NCBI GenBank assembly: GCA_026954325.1
Contig: JAIXKK010000113.1
Location: 1 to 38,132 of the forward strand
DNA from: Bryobacterales bacterium
GTDB lineage: Bacteria; Acidobacteriota; Terriglobia; Bryobacterales; Bryobacteraceae
Direction: 5' to 3'
DNA length: 38,132 bases
The notes beneath the pieces were generated by a model. The model was not told the origin of the DNA. It saw only the letters and a list, made by a program, of their open reading frames with translations, and searched no databases. Positions 1-7,495 of the stretch are shown piece by piece (within the stretch, counting starts at the first letter, position 1; each line of letters opens with the position of its first letter). A program made the translations under genes and the position numbers.

Positions 1-830
1 GCCATATAGCATGCAGAGCGGTCCACCTTTGTCGGATCCTTACCCGAAAACGCCCCGCCCCCATGCCTTCCCATGCCGCCGTAAGTGTCGACAATGATCT
101 TTCGCCCCGTCAGCCCCGTATCTCCGTGAGGCCCGCCGATCACGAAACGGCCCGTCGGGTTGATGTGGTACTTCGTTTCCCCGTCCACCATGTTCGCCGG
201 CAGCACCGGATCGATAATATGTTTCTTCACCTGCGCCCGCAGATCGTCGGTCGAAATGGAATCGTGGTGTTGCGTGCTGATGACCACCGCATCAATGCGC
301 GCCGGCTGTCCGTTTGCGTACTCCACGCTCACCTGCGATTTGCCATCCGGCCGAAGAAAATCCACCATCCCCTTCCGCCGCGCTTCGCTCAACCGCCGCA
401 CCAGTTTGTGAGCCAGCGTGATCGGCAGCGGCATCAGTTCCTCGGTCTCGTCACAGGCGTAGCCGAACATGAGACCTTGGTCGCCGGCGCCGCCGGTATC
501 CACACCCATCGCTATATCCGGAGACTGGCTCTGAATCGTATTCAACACTCCGCAGGTTTTCGCATCAAATCCGTAGGCGGCGTCCGTGTAACCAATATCC
601 GCTATCACCGAACGAGCCAGCTTTGGTACATCCACATAGGTGGTGGTTGTGATTTCCCCCGCAACCACGCAGATTCCTGTTGTCACCAGCACTTCGCAGG
701 CCACGCGGCCAGTCGGATCGGCGGCCATGACCGCATCCAGAACCGCGTCCGAAATCTGGTCCGCCATCTTGTCCGGATGTCCCTCGGTAACGGACTCCGA
801 CGTGAAAATATGTCTCATACCGTCTGACAC
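1..830 (-). CDS. metK: S-adenosylmethionine synthetase, C-terminus beyond the window
   Basis: MetK makes S-adenosylmethionine from methionine and ATP in the cytoplasm. The visible 276 codons cover roughly the first 70% of a family that is usually 380-400 residues; the rest lies beyond base 1. Diagnostic stretches are [15 protein letters not shown] at the N-terminus, [10 protein letters not shown], and near the edge [15 protein letters not shown] followed by GGGAFSGKD (the family's P-loop-like element) and KVDRSA. The first ATG is at 818, but a GTG at 830 in the same frame adds only MSDG and sits 5 nt after GAGGAG, so GTG at 830 is preferred; from the ATG that Shine-Dalgarno would be too far away. 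A promoter lies at 971-999 with a long leader between. Identity is secure; the start is likely but not certain. Confidence 0.96.
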   Translation of the reverse strand, partial: MSDGMRHIFTSESVTEGHPDKMADQISDAVLDAVMAADPTGRVACEVLVTTGICVVAGEITTTTYVDVPKLARSVIADIGYTDAAYGFDAKTCGVLNTIQSQSPDIAMGVDTGGAGDQGLMFGYACDETEELMPLPITLAHKLVRRLSEARRKGMVDFLRPDGKSQVSVEYANGQPARIDAVVISTQHHDSISTDDLRAQVKKHIIDPVLPANMVDGETKYHINPTGRFVIGGPHGDTGLTGRKIIVDTYGGMGRHGGGAFSGKDPTKVDRSACYM

Positions 831-964
831 TACTACTCCTCCTCGAGGTTTGGTTTACCGCGGATCGAGCGATCGCCGCGCTCGCCCCAGAGGGGCTCCA
901 ACTGAAGGATTTTGGGGGTCTGCCGAATCTGAGGCAGGCGGCCTCCGCAAACGCAAGAGCCCAA
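831..964 (-). promoter_or_regulatory. Structured 5' leader of metK
   Basis: About 133 nt separate the predicted metK transcription start from the GTG start. On the minus strand the leader can form a 5-bp hairpin (920-924 with 933-937), a 6-bp hairpin (866-871 with 879-884) and a GCCCC/GGGGC hairpin (884-888 with 892-896). CCTC at 845-848 is complementary to the GAGG of the Shine-Dalgarno. The layout fits a cis-regulatory leader controlling SAM synthesis, but I do not recognise the conserved cores of SAM-I or other named SAM riboswitches. The function is inference. Confidence 0.35.
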
Positions 965-970
965 CGCACC

Positions 971-999
971 AGTGTAACGGACTCCCCATGGCGCGTCAA
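971..999 (-). promoter_or_regulatory. Sigma70-type promoter of metK
   Basis: On the minus strand TTGACG (994-999) and TACACT (971-976) are separated by exactly 17 nt, close to the TTGACA/TATAAT consensus. It points into the metK leader, with a start expected near 963-965. Confidence 0.65.
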
Positions 1000-1058
1000 C
1001 GGGCGGGGCGTCGCCGTGCCGCCGCCGTGAGGACCGCCTCGCGGCCCAACACGAAAAT

Positions 1059-1085
1059 GAGGCGGCTTCTCGGAGAAGCCGCCTC
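1059..1085 (-). terminator. Rho-independent terminator after the PEP-CTERM gene
   Basis: A perfect inverted repeat forms an 11-bp stem (GAGGCGGCTTC pairing with GAAGCCGCCTC) and a 5-nt loop, beginning 23 nt past the stop codon at 1109. On the minus strand it is followed by ATTTTC, a short U-tract. It separates the PEP-CTERM gene from the metK promoter. Confidence 0.8.
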
Positions 1086-1108
1086 AAGAGAAAGGAGACA
1101 GAAGAAAC

Positions 1109-1972
1109 TTACGGCCGGACGCGCATCTTGCGCCACGCAAGCAGCCCGGCCAGCGCCAGACCCGAGAGTGCGAACGTTGCCGGTTCGGGGCTATCCAGAG
1201 GCCCCGGGCCAGGCCCATTGAAACCCTGTTGCGCAAGGAGCTGAAGGAAAAACCGCGCATTGTTGCTGTTCAACGTGCCCGCCCCGTTCGACGCAAACTC
1301 CTCACCGAAAACGTACACTTTTCCCAGTTGAAAGGTATCCACCCTCAGGCCGTTCGCTACCTGATAGAAGGGGTTCGACGTCGTGTTCGCCATCAGAGCG
1401 TTCCCGCCGTTGACGTTGTAGCCCTGGAAGAAACCCATTCCTCCAGAAAGGCCAGAGGATGCCGGATCGTTCGAGGCAAAGGTTCCCGAGGAAAAACCTT
1501 GCGTGAGAGAGCCGAATGTCGTGTTCGCCACCTGCATTGTGGTTCCCGAAGAACCGTTCCCTAAGGTCGTCAGCACCGTGTTCGCAATGGAAACCGTGGA
1601 AGCCCCGCCACCCGCGCTCGGATCCGGGTCGGCGAACAAGAGCAGAATGCCGCCGGCATGAACCCAACTCACCAGCGTGGTCAACTCGTTCCCCGTCAAC
1701 GCCACGGTCGGATTGGAAATGATGAAGTAGTTATTGTTCGAAAGATTCGCGCCGGTAATAGCTTCCGGACTTTCGATGGTGTGGCTTTGAGGCGCCGCCG
1801 TAGCCTTCGCGTAGATCGTGCTGAAGTTCCCGCTGCTCGCCCAGACCTGATTGGCGGTGTTACTCACCCATTGGCCTATCGTCGCGGCTTCACCAGTCCC
1901 TGCTCCCAGGCACACCACCAGAAGGGACAGCAGCACCCGCTTCCCACCTGGAGCTCCGCTCCCGTTGAACAT
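1109..1972 (-). CDS. PEP-CTERM sorting domain protein, secreted
   Basis: This 287-residue protein starts with a signal peptide (MFNGSGAPGGKRVLLSLLVV, cleavage probably after GEA) and ends with a PEP-CTERM tail: SPEPATF, a short hydrophobic helix and the basic end WRKMRVRP. Such tails direct proteins to exosortase (EpsH/XrtA) for processing and surface delivery. The body is rich in Asn, Ser, Thr and Gly, with a segment (GGILLLFADPDPS) that suggests a Rossmann-like or glutamine-amidotransferase-like fold; I do not recognise a catalytic domain. The frame is open upstream to 2131, but the ATG at 1972 has GGAGG 7 nt before it and directly begins the signal peptide, so it is chosen. No exosortase gene is in the window. 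It is monocistronic, with its own promoter and terminator. Confidence 0.85.
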   Translation of the reverse strand: MFNGSGAPGGKRVLLSLLVVCLGAGTGEAATIGQWVSNTANQVWASSGNFSTIYAKATAAPQSHTIESPEAITGANLSNNNYFIISNPTVALTGNELTTLVSWVHAGGILLLFADPDPSAGGGASTVSIANTVLTTLGNGSSGTTMQVANTTFGSLTQGFSSGTFASNDPASSGLSGGMGFFQGYNVNGGNALMANTTSNPFYQVANGLRVDTFQLGKVYVFGEEFASNGAGTLNSNNARFFLQLLAQQGFNGPGPGPLDSPEPATFALSGLALAGLLAWRKMRVRP

Positions 1973-2055
1973 CGAATAACCTCCGAGCCCTTCGTGTTCG
2001 CAGTCTTTTCGTATCTTTTGCGGCCTCCGTGATAGAAGCCCGCTGTTACATCCCG

Positions 2056-2083
2056 AGTATATCATGGAAATCCCGGACTGCAA
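2056..2083 (-). promoter_or_regulatory. Sigma70-type promoter of the PEP-CTERM gene
   Basis: On the minus strand TTGCAG (2078-2083) and TATACT (2056-2061) lie 16 nt apart, about 85 nt upstream of the chosen ATG. This also supports the start at 1972 rather than the upstream ATG at 2131, which would lie before the promoter. Confidence 0.6.
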
Positions 2084-2171
2084 GGAAAACATCATCTCGT
2101 GTGAGAGCCTTATTTTCCAAGCAGTTAACATCTTATCTCCCCTTCCCTATCGTCTGCCCACCCCCGGAACT

Positions 2172-3110
2172 TCACCCCTCGCACCCCTCCGCCAGCATCG
2201 CACCCCAATGGTACCCCGCCCCAAACGCCGCGAAACATACCTTCTGCCCCGCCTCGAACCCCGTCTCCTTTCCCCATTCCGCCGCCGCGATCAGCATCGA
2301 TGCCGACGACGTGTTCGCATACCTCGCGATATTCGAGTAAAAACGTTCCCGTTCCACGCCGATGGCGTCCGCCACCCGGTCCATCAGGTTCTGGTTCGCC
2401 TGATGCATCAGGTACACCTCCACGTCTCGCGCGGTTACTCCCTGCTCTTCCAGCACCTGAAGAATCACCCGCGGTAACTTCCGGCTGGCGTGCAGAATCA
2501 CGCTTCGCCCATTCATCGCCAACCCCGCCCCAAACTCCAGCCGCAGATCCTCGGCGAACGCTCCGTCCGTCGCCATTCGGGAACCAATAATGCGCGCCTT
2601 CCCTTCCTCCGGATGCACCAGACACGCCCCCGCTCCGTCCCCGAACAGCACCGATATCCCCGCCTCCAGCGGTTCACGCATGGCGATCCGGGACATCACT
2701 TCCGCGGCCACCACCAGCACCGGTCCGCGCTTCTCCGCCATGTCGTCAGCCATCGCCATGGCAAAGAGACCTCCCGCGCTCGCGATGGGAATGTCCACTG
2801 CCGGCGTCTCGTCCAATCCGAGCCGCTTGGCCACCTGACTCGCCGGCCCCGGAAATTGCCGCGCCGGCGTCCCGCTCGAAACCAGAATCAGCCCCAGTTC
2901 CGATGCCTCCATCCCGGCCCTTGCCAGGCAATCAGTCGCCGCCTCCCAGGCTAAATCGACAACTGAACCCTCCTCGCCCACATACCGCCGCTCCTCGATT
3001 CCCGATACGTTGCGGATCCAATCCGCCGTCCGCCCCACCTGCCCCGATAGCTCGTCGTTTGTCACCACGCGAGCCGGCAGCGCGGCTCCGAAATTCACAA
3101 TGTATGCCAC
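2172..3110 (-). CDS. KAS III (FabH)-like enzyme with catalytic Cys replaced by Ser
   Basis: At 312 residues this is full length for the 3-oxoacyl-ACP synthase III family of thiolase-fold enzymes. The nucleophile region reads VDIPIASAGGLFAM, where FabH has a catalytic Cys in the AC(A/S)G motif; here it is Ser111. The His and Asn are present: His236 in MHQANQN and Asn266 in ANTSSAS. FabH normally condenses acyl-CoA with malonyl-ACP. Ser-type relatives such as DpsC of daunorubicin synthesis carry acyl groups as starter-unit enzymes. The gene lies 2 nt after the acyl carrier protein gene and is the last gene of the MBOAT/SGNH operon. I infer that it transfers an acyl group between CoA and the neighbouring carrier protein rather than making fatty acids. 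Family is secure; the reaction is not. Confidence 0.85.
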   Translation of the reverse strand: MAYIVNFGAALPARVVTNDELSGQVGRTADWIRNVSGIEERRYVGEEGSVVDLAWEAATDCLARAGMEASELGLILVSSGTPARQFPGPASQVAKRLGLDETPAVDIPIASAGGLFAMAMADDMAEKRGPVLVVAAEVMSRIAMREPLEAGISVLFGDGAGACLVHPEEGKARIIGSRMATDGAFAEDLRLEFGAGLAMNGRSVILHASRKLPRVILQVLEEQGVTARDVEVYLMHQANQNLMDRVADAIGVERERFYSNIARYANTSSASMLIAAAEWGKETGFEAGQKVCFAAFGAGYHWGAMLAEGCEG

Positions 3111-3112
3111 TT

Positions 3113-3343
3113 CTATTGCAGGCTTTCCAGGTAGCTCTCAATCCGCTCGATGGTGTCGAACTTCCGCGGATTCAAATCCGAATCCGGAATCTTCACCCCA
3201 AAAGCCGCTTCGAGTTCACTCACCATGTCCGGCAGGGCGAAGGAATCGAGTAATCCCGAATCGAACAGCGACTCATCGGGCCCCGGAGCCTTCTTCTTCG
3301 ATACCGTCTCAATGATCTCAGTTATTTTCGCTCGTTTGTCCAT
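3113..3343 (-). CDS. Acyl carrier protein, DltC-like
   Basis: This 76-residue protein has the four-helix carrier profile and the phosphopantetheine site GLLDSF, with Ser34 as the attachment residue. DSF, rather than the DSL of fatty-acid ACPs, and the following DLNPRKFDTIERI pattern resemble DltC, the carrier of D-alanine esterification systems. The ATG at 3343 has AGGA 5 nt upstream; an in-frame TTG at 3358 with AAGGAG 4 nt before it would add five residues, so the start is uncertain. It overlaps the end of the upstream SGNH gene by 26 nt and is followed after 2 nt by the KAS III-like gene, implying coupled translation. Its likely role is to carry the acyl group for the MBOAT protein of the same operon. 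Confidence 0.88.
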   Translation of the reverse strand: MDKRAKITEIIETVSKKKAPGPDESLFDSGLLDSFALPDMVSELEAAFGVKIPDSDLNPRKFDTIERIESYLESLQ

Positions 3344-4649
3344 TCCGGTCCTGTCCAATCAGCTCCTTGCGCACTTTCACAAAGGTCGTGTAATGCTCCA
3401 TCAGATCCTGGAACACCGCCCCACCCAGCAACCGGTAGCCCGCCGCGGTGAAGTGCACGTAATCTCCCTGCGCCAAGCCGGCATTCACCCATTGCCGCAT
3501 CGCGCCCTTTCCCCCCATTTTCGCGCGCATGTCCCAGAATGCGCATCCCGTTCCCAGCGCCGCCTCCCGCTGCGCCTCCACAATCCGGTCCACATTTCCA
3601 TACACCTGCCACGCCCGTCCCCGCGCGCGAACGTAGCGGTCCGGCGGGCCAATCACCAGGATCGACGCCGCCGGAGCCATCGTCCGGAAACGGTGAATCA
3701 GGTTCACGAACATCTCCCGGTACTTGGCTTCCGTCCACTCCCCGTTCCCCGCCTCATTCGTCCCATAGGCCAGCACAATCAGGGCCGGGTTCCGCTTCGC
3801 GATGTGCGCCGCCAGCAGATTCTCCTCCCAGTTGAACACAATCGAGGCCTGCGCTCCGTTGATTCCCAAAGTCTCGTACGTAACCCCGTGTCCCTGCTCG
3901 GCCACCCATCCAAACAGCCGCACCGGAGCCCGTTCCGTCGTCTCCACCTCGAACCGGTGCTCCCCGGCGGGCGTGCAATTGTGACGGTAATAGCCCGGGC
4001 CCAGTTCCCCGTTCGTCGATATCTCCTCCACCGGCGTCCCGTTGTCGAGAAACGTCAGCGTCCCACCACCCGGCTGCTGAAGATAGTACAACTCCAGCGA
4101 TTCACAATGCACATCCACCGTCACCGACTCCCGCGGCCGCCTCGTCGTAATGCTTACTCCCCCCAACCCGTACAGTCCGTCTCCGCTTCGCCCTACCAGC
4201 CCATCCGAGTACCACCCCGCCGTCCCCCAACTCCGCAAATCCATCCGCCGGTAACTGTTCCAGGGACGGCCCGCAAACGTGTACCCGCTACCCCCATCCC
4301 CGAACTTCGTCTGAAAAAGCGACCGCAGAAACCCCGTCCACTCATCCGCCGCCGTGTGCGAATCCCCATAATGCAGAATGTGAAGATTGCCCTGGGAAAG
4401 CCCGTTCTGCTGCCGGAAAAGCTGCTCGAAGAAGGGCACCAGCGCCCCCACGTTCTCCATCGGAGTCTCCCTCGCCATATCGAGGAAGTCTTCCACCTTC
4501 CGTGCAGCCTCGGCGCGTACCGCCGGCGCCGCCGCGGGAGCCTGCCGCCGCACACCGGCCTTCCGCTTTTTCCCGGGTGAGGCCCCGGGCACGGAAAGTA
4601 CGCCCGCCAGCATGCACGCCAACACTCCCGCGCCCCATCGTATCCTCAT
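3318..4649 (-). CDS. SGNH/GDSL hydrolase-like protein, exported (second copy)
   Basis: This 443-residue protein has an N-terminal signal peptide or anchor followed by a basic, Ala/Pro-rich linker, then an SGNH fold. Visible blocks are LHYGDSHTAAD with Ser97, AYGTNEAGN (residues 295-302) and DYVHFTAAG with Asp396 and His399, giving a complete Ser-Asp-His set. A middle region around 155-200 (DGLYGLGGVS, LQQPGGG) is shared with the next upstream gene, so the two are paralogues. GDSH-type SGNH proteins such as AlgX and AlgJ act with MBOAT proteins in polysaccharide O-acylation. Its ATG overlaps the stop of the paralogue by 4 nt (ATGA). Predicted to act outside the cytoplasmic membrane as an acyltransferase or esterase; the substrate is unknown. 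Confidence 0.85.
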   Translation of the reverse strand: MRIRWGAGVLACMLAGVLSVPGASPGKKRKAGVRRQAPAAAPAVRAEAARKVEDFLDMARETPMENVGALVPFFEQLFRQQNGLSQGNLHILHYGDSHTAADEWTGFLRSLFQTKFGDGGSGYTFAGRPWNSYRRMDLRSWGTAGWYSDGLVGRSGDGLYGLGGVSITTRRPRESVTVDVHCESLELYYLQQPGGGTLTFLDNGTPVEEISTNGELGPGYYRHNCTPAGEHRFEVETTERAPVRLFGWVAEQGHGVTYETLGINGAQASIVFNWEENLLAAHIAKRNPALIVLAYGTNEAGNGEWTEAKYREMFVNLIHRFRTMAPAASILVIGPPDRYVRARGRAWQVYGNVDRIVEAQREAALGTGCAFWDMRAKMGGKGAMRQWVNAGLAQGDYVHFTAAGYRLLGGAVFQDLMEHYTTFVKVRKELIGQDRNGQTSENN

Positions 4650-6019
4650 CTCAGTTTGCCGGCCACCATCGTTCGTTTCTGCAATAGCCTCAACTTGTAC
4701 TTGTTATATCCGTCAATCAGAGCCTGATACAACAATCCTCCCACGATTTTTGCCCCCGCCGGCATGGGGTGAATGAAATCAGCCCCCACCAGCCGCGGCT
4801 CCGCTTCATACCACCTTCCCATCGTTCCCATACCCCCCATCGCCTCGAACGTATTGAAAAATGCGCAGCCCGATTCCCTCGCCGCCCGCTCCTGTATCGA
4901 AACCAGCCGAGGGATCGCCGGCGCCGTCGAGATCTCCCCGTCCGTCATCCTCTGCCCCCGGTCCATCGGACTCATCACCAGCACCGCCGCATCCGGAGCC
5001 GCTTTCCGGATGCGGCGCACCACCTCGAGCGTCTCCTTCTCCGACGCATAGTCCACAAAATTCGGATATACGCTCTCGTTCGTTCCATAGTTCACAATCA
5101 CCAGGTTCGGCCGGTAATGGCGCAGTTGCTCGCGCCAGTGCCCTTCATTCATCAGCTTCGCCAACACCGAAACATAAGCTCCGTTTACCCCAAGGCTGTC
5201 ATACATTACTCCGGGGGCATCCTTGCTCAGCAGCACGCCGAACAGCCGTACCGTGCCGTTCATCACTTGCAGCGCAATCGCCCGCGTCTGGGCGGGTATC
5301 CGGAACTCCGCAAATCCCGATCCGCGGCTCTCTCCATCAGTGTTCACCACACCCAGATCCTTTCCATCCGCCTCCGCCCGAAGTTGCCCGCCCCCAGGCT
5401 GCCGCAGATACGCCACCTCGATCCAACGGTGCCCCTTGTCCCGCAACCGGATCTGCGCCGTCGCCCCGGCGCCGCCGCGGAAACTCACTCCTCCTAACCC
5501 GTACAGCCCATCCCGCACCGTGGATTGATTCGCCGGATCAATCTCCCAGCCGCTGCCTTCCAGGTCCACGCCTTTGTGCGCATACCAGGCCCACGGCTTC
5601 GCCACCAGGCAAAACCCGTGCCCCGCGTCGCCGAACTGCTTTTGCAGCAGCGTCCGCGTGTCGCTGGTGATCAGATCCGCCGTCGTCGGCGAATCCCCGT
5701 AGTGCAAAATCCGGACCACTCCCCCTTGCTTCTTCCCCTCCGTCTGAAGCAGCGCCTGGTAAAACGAATCGAGCGTATGCTGTGGATCGAGAATCGGATA
5801 CCGCGTCTGCTTGTATGGGTTCGTCTCCGGCCGCAACCGCTGCCGTTCCTCCGTCTCCGGATCCACCGACGGCCGCCGGTCTACAAAATCGAGCACCGCC
5901 GGAATCGTCCGCCAGTCCATCACCTTGTAATCGTGCAGCACCGGCACAACGTCAGTCAGCCCCATGATCGCGCCGAAAGCCAGAATCGTCAGCGTTGTCT
6001 TTGAAGGCAGCCGGATCAT
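4646..6019 (-). CDS. SGNH/GDSL hydrolase-like protein, membrane-anchored (first copy)
   Basis: This 457-residue paralogue of the next gene starts with a hydrophobic segment (about residues 8-27) that could be a signal anchor. SGNH blocks are ILHYGDSPTTAD with Ser110, NYGTNES (310-316) and ADFIHPMPAG with Asp414 and His417, so the triad is retained although GDSH has become GDSP. It begins 3 nt after the MBOAT gene and its stop overlaps the start of the second SGNH gene. In Alg and Dlt systems a membrane or periplasmic SGNH-like partner receives or helps transfer the acyl group moved across the membrane by the MBOAT protein. Two diverged copies suggest consecutive transfer steps or different acceptors; that is inference. 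Confidence 0.85.
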   Translation of the reverse strand: MIRLPSKTTLTILAFGAIMGLTDVVPVLHDYKVMDWRTIPAVLDFVDRRPSVDPETEERQRLRPETNPYKQTRYPILDPQHTLDSFYQALLQTEGKKQGGVVRILHYGDSPTTADLITSDTRTLLQKQFGDAGHGFCLVAKPWAWYAHKGVDLEGSGWEIDPANQSTVRDGLYGLGGVSFRGGAGATAQIRLRDKGHRWIEVAYLRQPGGGQLRAEADGKDLGVVNTDGESRGSGFAEFRIPAQTRAIALQVMNGTVRLFGVLLSKDAPGVMYDSLGVNGAYVSVLAKLMNEGHWREQLRHYRPNLVIVNYGTNESVYPNFVDYASEKETLEVVRRIRKAAPDAAVLVMSPMDRGQRMTDGEISTAPAIPRLVSIQERAARESGCAFFNTFEAMGGMGTMGRWYEAEPRLVGADFIHPMPAGAKIVGGLLYQALIDGYNKYKLRLLQKRTMVAGKLR

Positions 6020-6022
6020 AGC

Positions 6023-7432
6023 CTAAAACCTGGTGTAGATGAACGGCGCCGCTCCGGTCGCCGCCACGTAATGAATCGCCAGCAGCAACAGCGCCATCGC
6101 CGCCGCCTGCACGTAGAAAGGCGACCGCGCGAAAACGCCGCTAAAGCCCCTATACCAGCCCGCGGGCGTGTAGTGTGCCGCCAAGGCAATCCCCATCACA
6201 ATCGCCACTGGCGGCGAGATGTTGGCGAACGAAACACTCATCGATCCGATCCGGGCCAGCACGGCCCAGGCGTTCTCCAAACTGGACGCCCGGAAAAACA
6301 CCCACGCGAAGCACACGAACTGCGCCGTCCAGAAGATCCTTAACCCCTTGGCCCACCACGCCTGGTTCGGCTGCGGATTGCCCCGCCACACCTGCCACGC
6401 CCGCGTCGCCCCCAGCCCCACGCCATGCAGCAGCCCCCACGCCACGAACGTCCAACTCGGACCGTGCCACAGCCCGCCGATCACCATTGTGATCACCAGG
6501 TTCATATAAGTGATGATCTTCCACTTCGACCGTAGCCCCGGCAGTGAAAAATACAAATAGTCCCGCAGCCAGTTCGACAGCGTGATGTGCCACCGCCGCC
6601 AGAAATCAGGCACGCTCTCCGCCGCATACGGCATCTTGAAGTTCCCCGGCAGTTTGATTCCCAGCAGCAGCGCCGATCCTATCGCGATATCCGTATATCC
6701 GGAAAAATCGTAATACAGTTGCAGTGCGTAGGCGTACACCGCGATCAGCACTTCCATCCCCGTATACAGGTTCGGAAAATCGAACACCCGGTTCACCAGG
6801 TTCGCCCCCAGATAATCGGCGATCAGCAGCTTTTTCATCAGCCCCAGCCCGATCAGAAACACGGCCCGGCCCCCGTCTTCCCCGCTCAACTGCTTGTCTT
6901 TCCTCTCCAATTGCGGCAGCAGCGCGGCCACCCGCGTGATCGGCCCGGCGAGCGTCGTCGGAAAGAAACTCACCGCCGATAAATACGCCAGGTAGCTCGA
7001 TGTCGCCTTGGCGTCATTCCGGTACAGGTCCAGCGTGTACGTCAGCGCCTGGAAACAGTAAAAAGAGATGCCCAGCGGAAAGCTCCAATGCCATTCCGGC
7101 TTCGGCTGCCCCGTCCACGCCGACCAGTTGTCCAGAAAAAACGGCATGTACTTGAGCGCCGCCAGCAGCGACACGTTCCACACCACGCTCATTCCCACCA
7201 ACCCGCGCCGTACCCACCTCTTCTTCTCTCTCCCCAACCCCAATCCAATGGCGAAATCCACCGTCGAAGCCGCCGGAATCAGGAAGAGATAGAAGATATC
7301 CCACTTGGCGTAGAAAAAGTAGTTGCCGAACAGGATGGCCGCCAGCGCCAGAGCGCGGCTCCGGGCCACCACCCAATAGAGGAAAAAAATGGCGACAAGG
7401 AAAATGAAGTATGCCGAGGACGACAAGAGCAT
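6023..7432 (-). CDS. MBOAT family O-acyltransferase, AlgI-like
   Basis: This 469-residue polytopic membrane protein is of normal length for the AlgI/DltB-type MBOAT family. The invariant histidine lies in IGGLWHGPSWTF (His323), and the second conserved His in FWRRWHITLSNW (His282). Other family signatures are FPLGISFYCFQ, FFPTTLAGPITR and LYYDFSGYTDIAIG. MBOAT proteins pass an acyl group from a cytoplasmic donor (acyl-CoA or acyl-ACP) across the membrane to an extracellular acceptor. It is the first gene of a five-gene run with two SGNH proteins, an ACP and a KAS III-like enzyme, all closely spaced. The Shine-Dalgarno is weak; AAGGAG lies 23 nt upstream but no other start is available downstream of an in-frame stop. 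Confidence 0.93.
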   Translation of the reverse strand: MLLSSSAYFIFLVAIFFLYWVVARSRALALAAILFGNYFFYAKWDIFYLFLIPAASTVDFAIGLGLGREKKRWVRRGLVGMSVVWNVSLLAALKYMPFFLDNWSAWTGQPKPEWHWSFPLGISFYCFQALTYTLDLYRNDAKATSSYLAYLSAVSFFPTTLAGPITRVAALLPQLERKDKQLSGEDGGRAVFLIGLGLMKKLLIADYLGANLVNRVFDFPNLYTGMEVLIAVYAYALQLYYDFSGYTDIAIGSALLLGIKLPGNFKMPYAAESVPDFWRRWHITLSNWLRDYLYFSLPGLRSKWKIITYMNLVITMVIGGLWHGPSWTFVAWGLLHGVGLGATRAWQVWRGNPQPNQAWWAKGLRIFWTAQFVCFAWVFFRASSLENAWAVLARIGSMSVSFANISPPVAIVMGIALAAHYTPAGWYRGFSGVFARSPFYVQAAAMALLLLAIHYVAATGAAPFIYTRF

Positions 7433-7495
7433 GTGCCAGAATCCAGTCTACCGGACTCCTTCCCCGGCTTAGCCGTTCTTTATCCTTAATGCTTC

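Noticed and set aside
831..964. metK leader as a SAM-I riboswitch
   Set aside because: The conserved SAM-I core segments are not visible; only generic hairpins can be drawn.
833..1087. Frame of 84 codons on the minus strand across the metK leader
   Set aside because: It crosses the metK promoter and the PEP-CTERM terminator and has no Shine-Dalgarno or homology.
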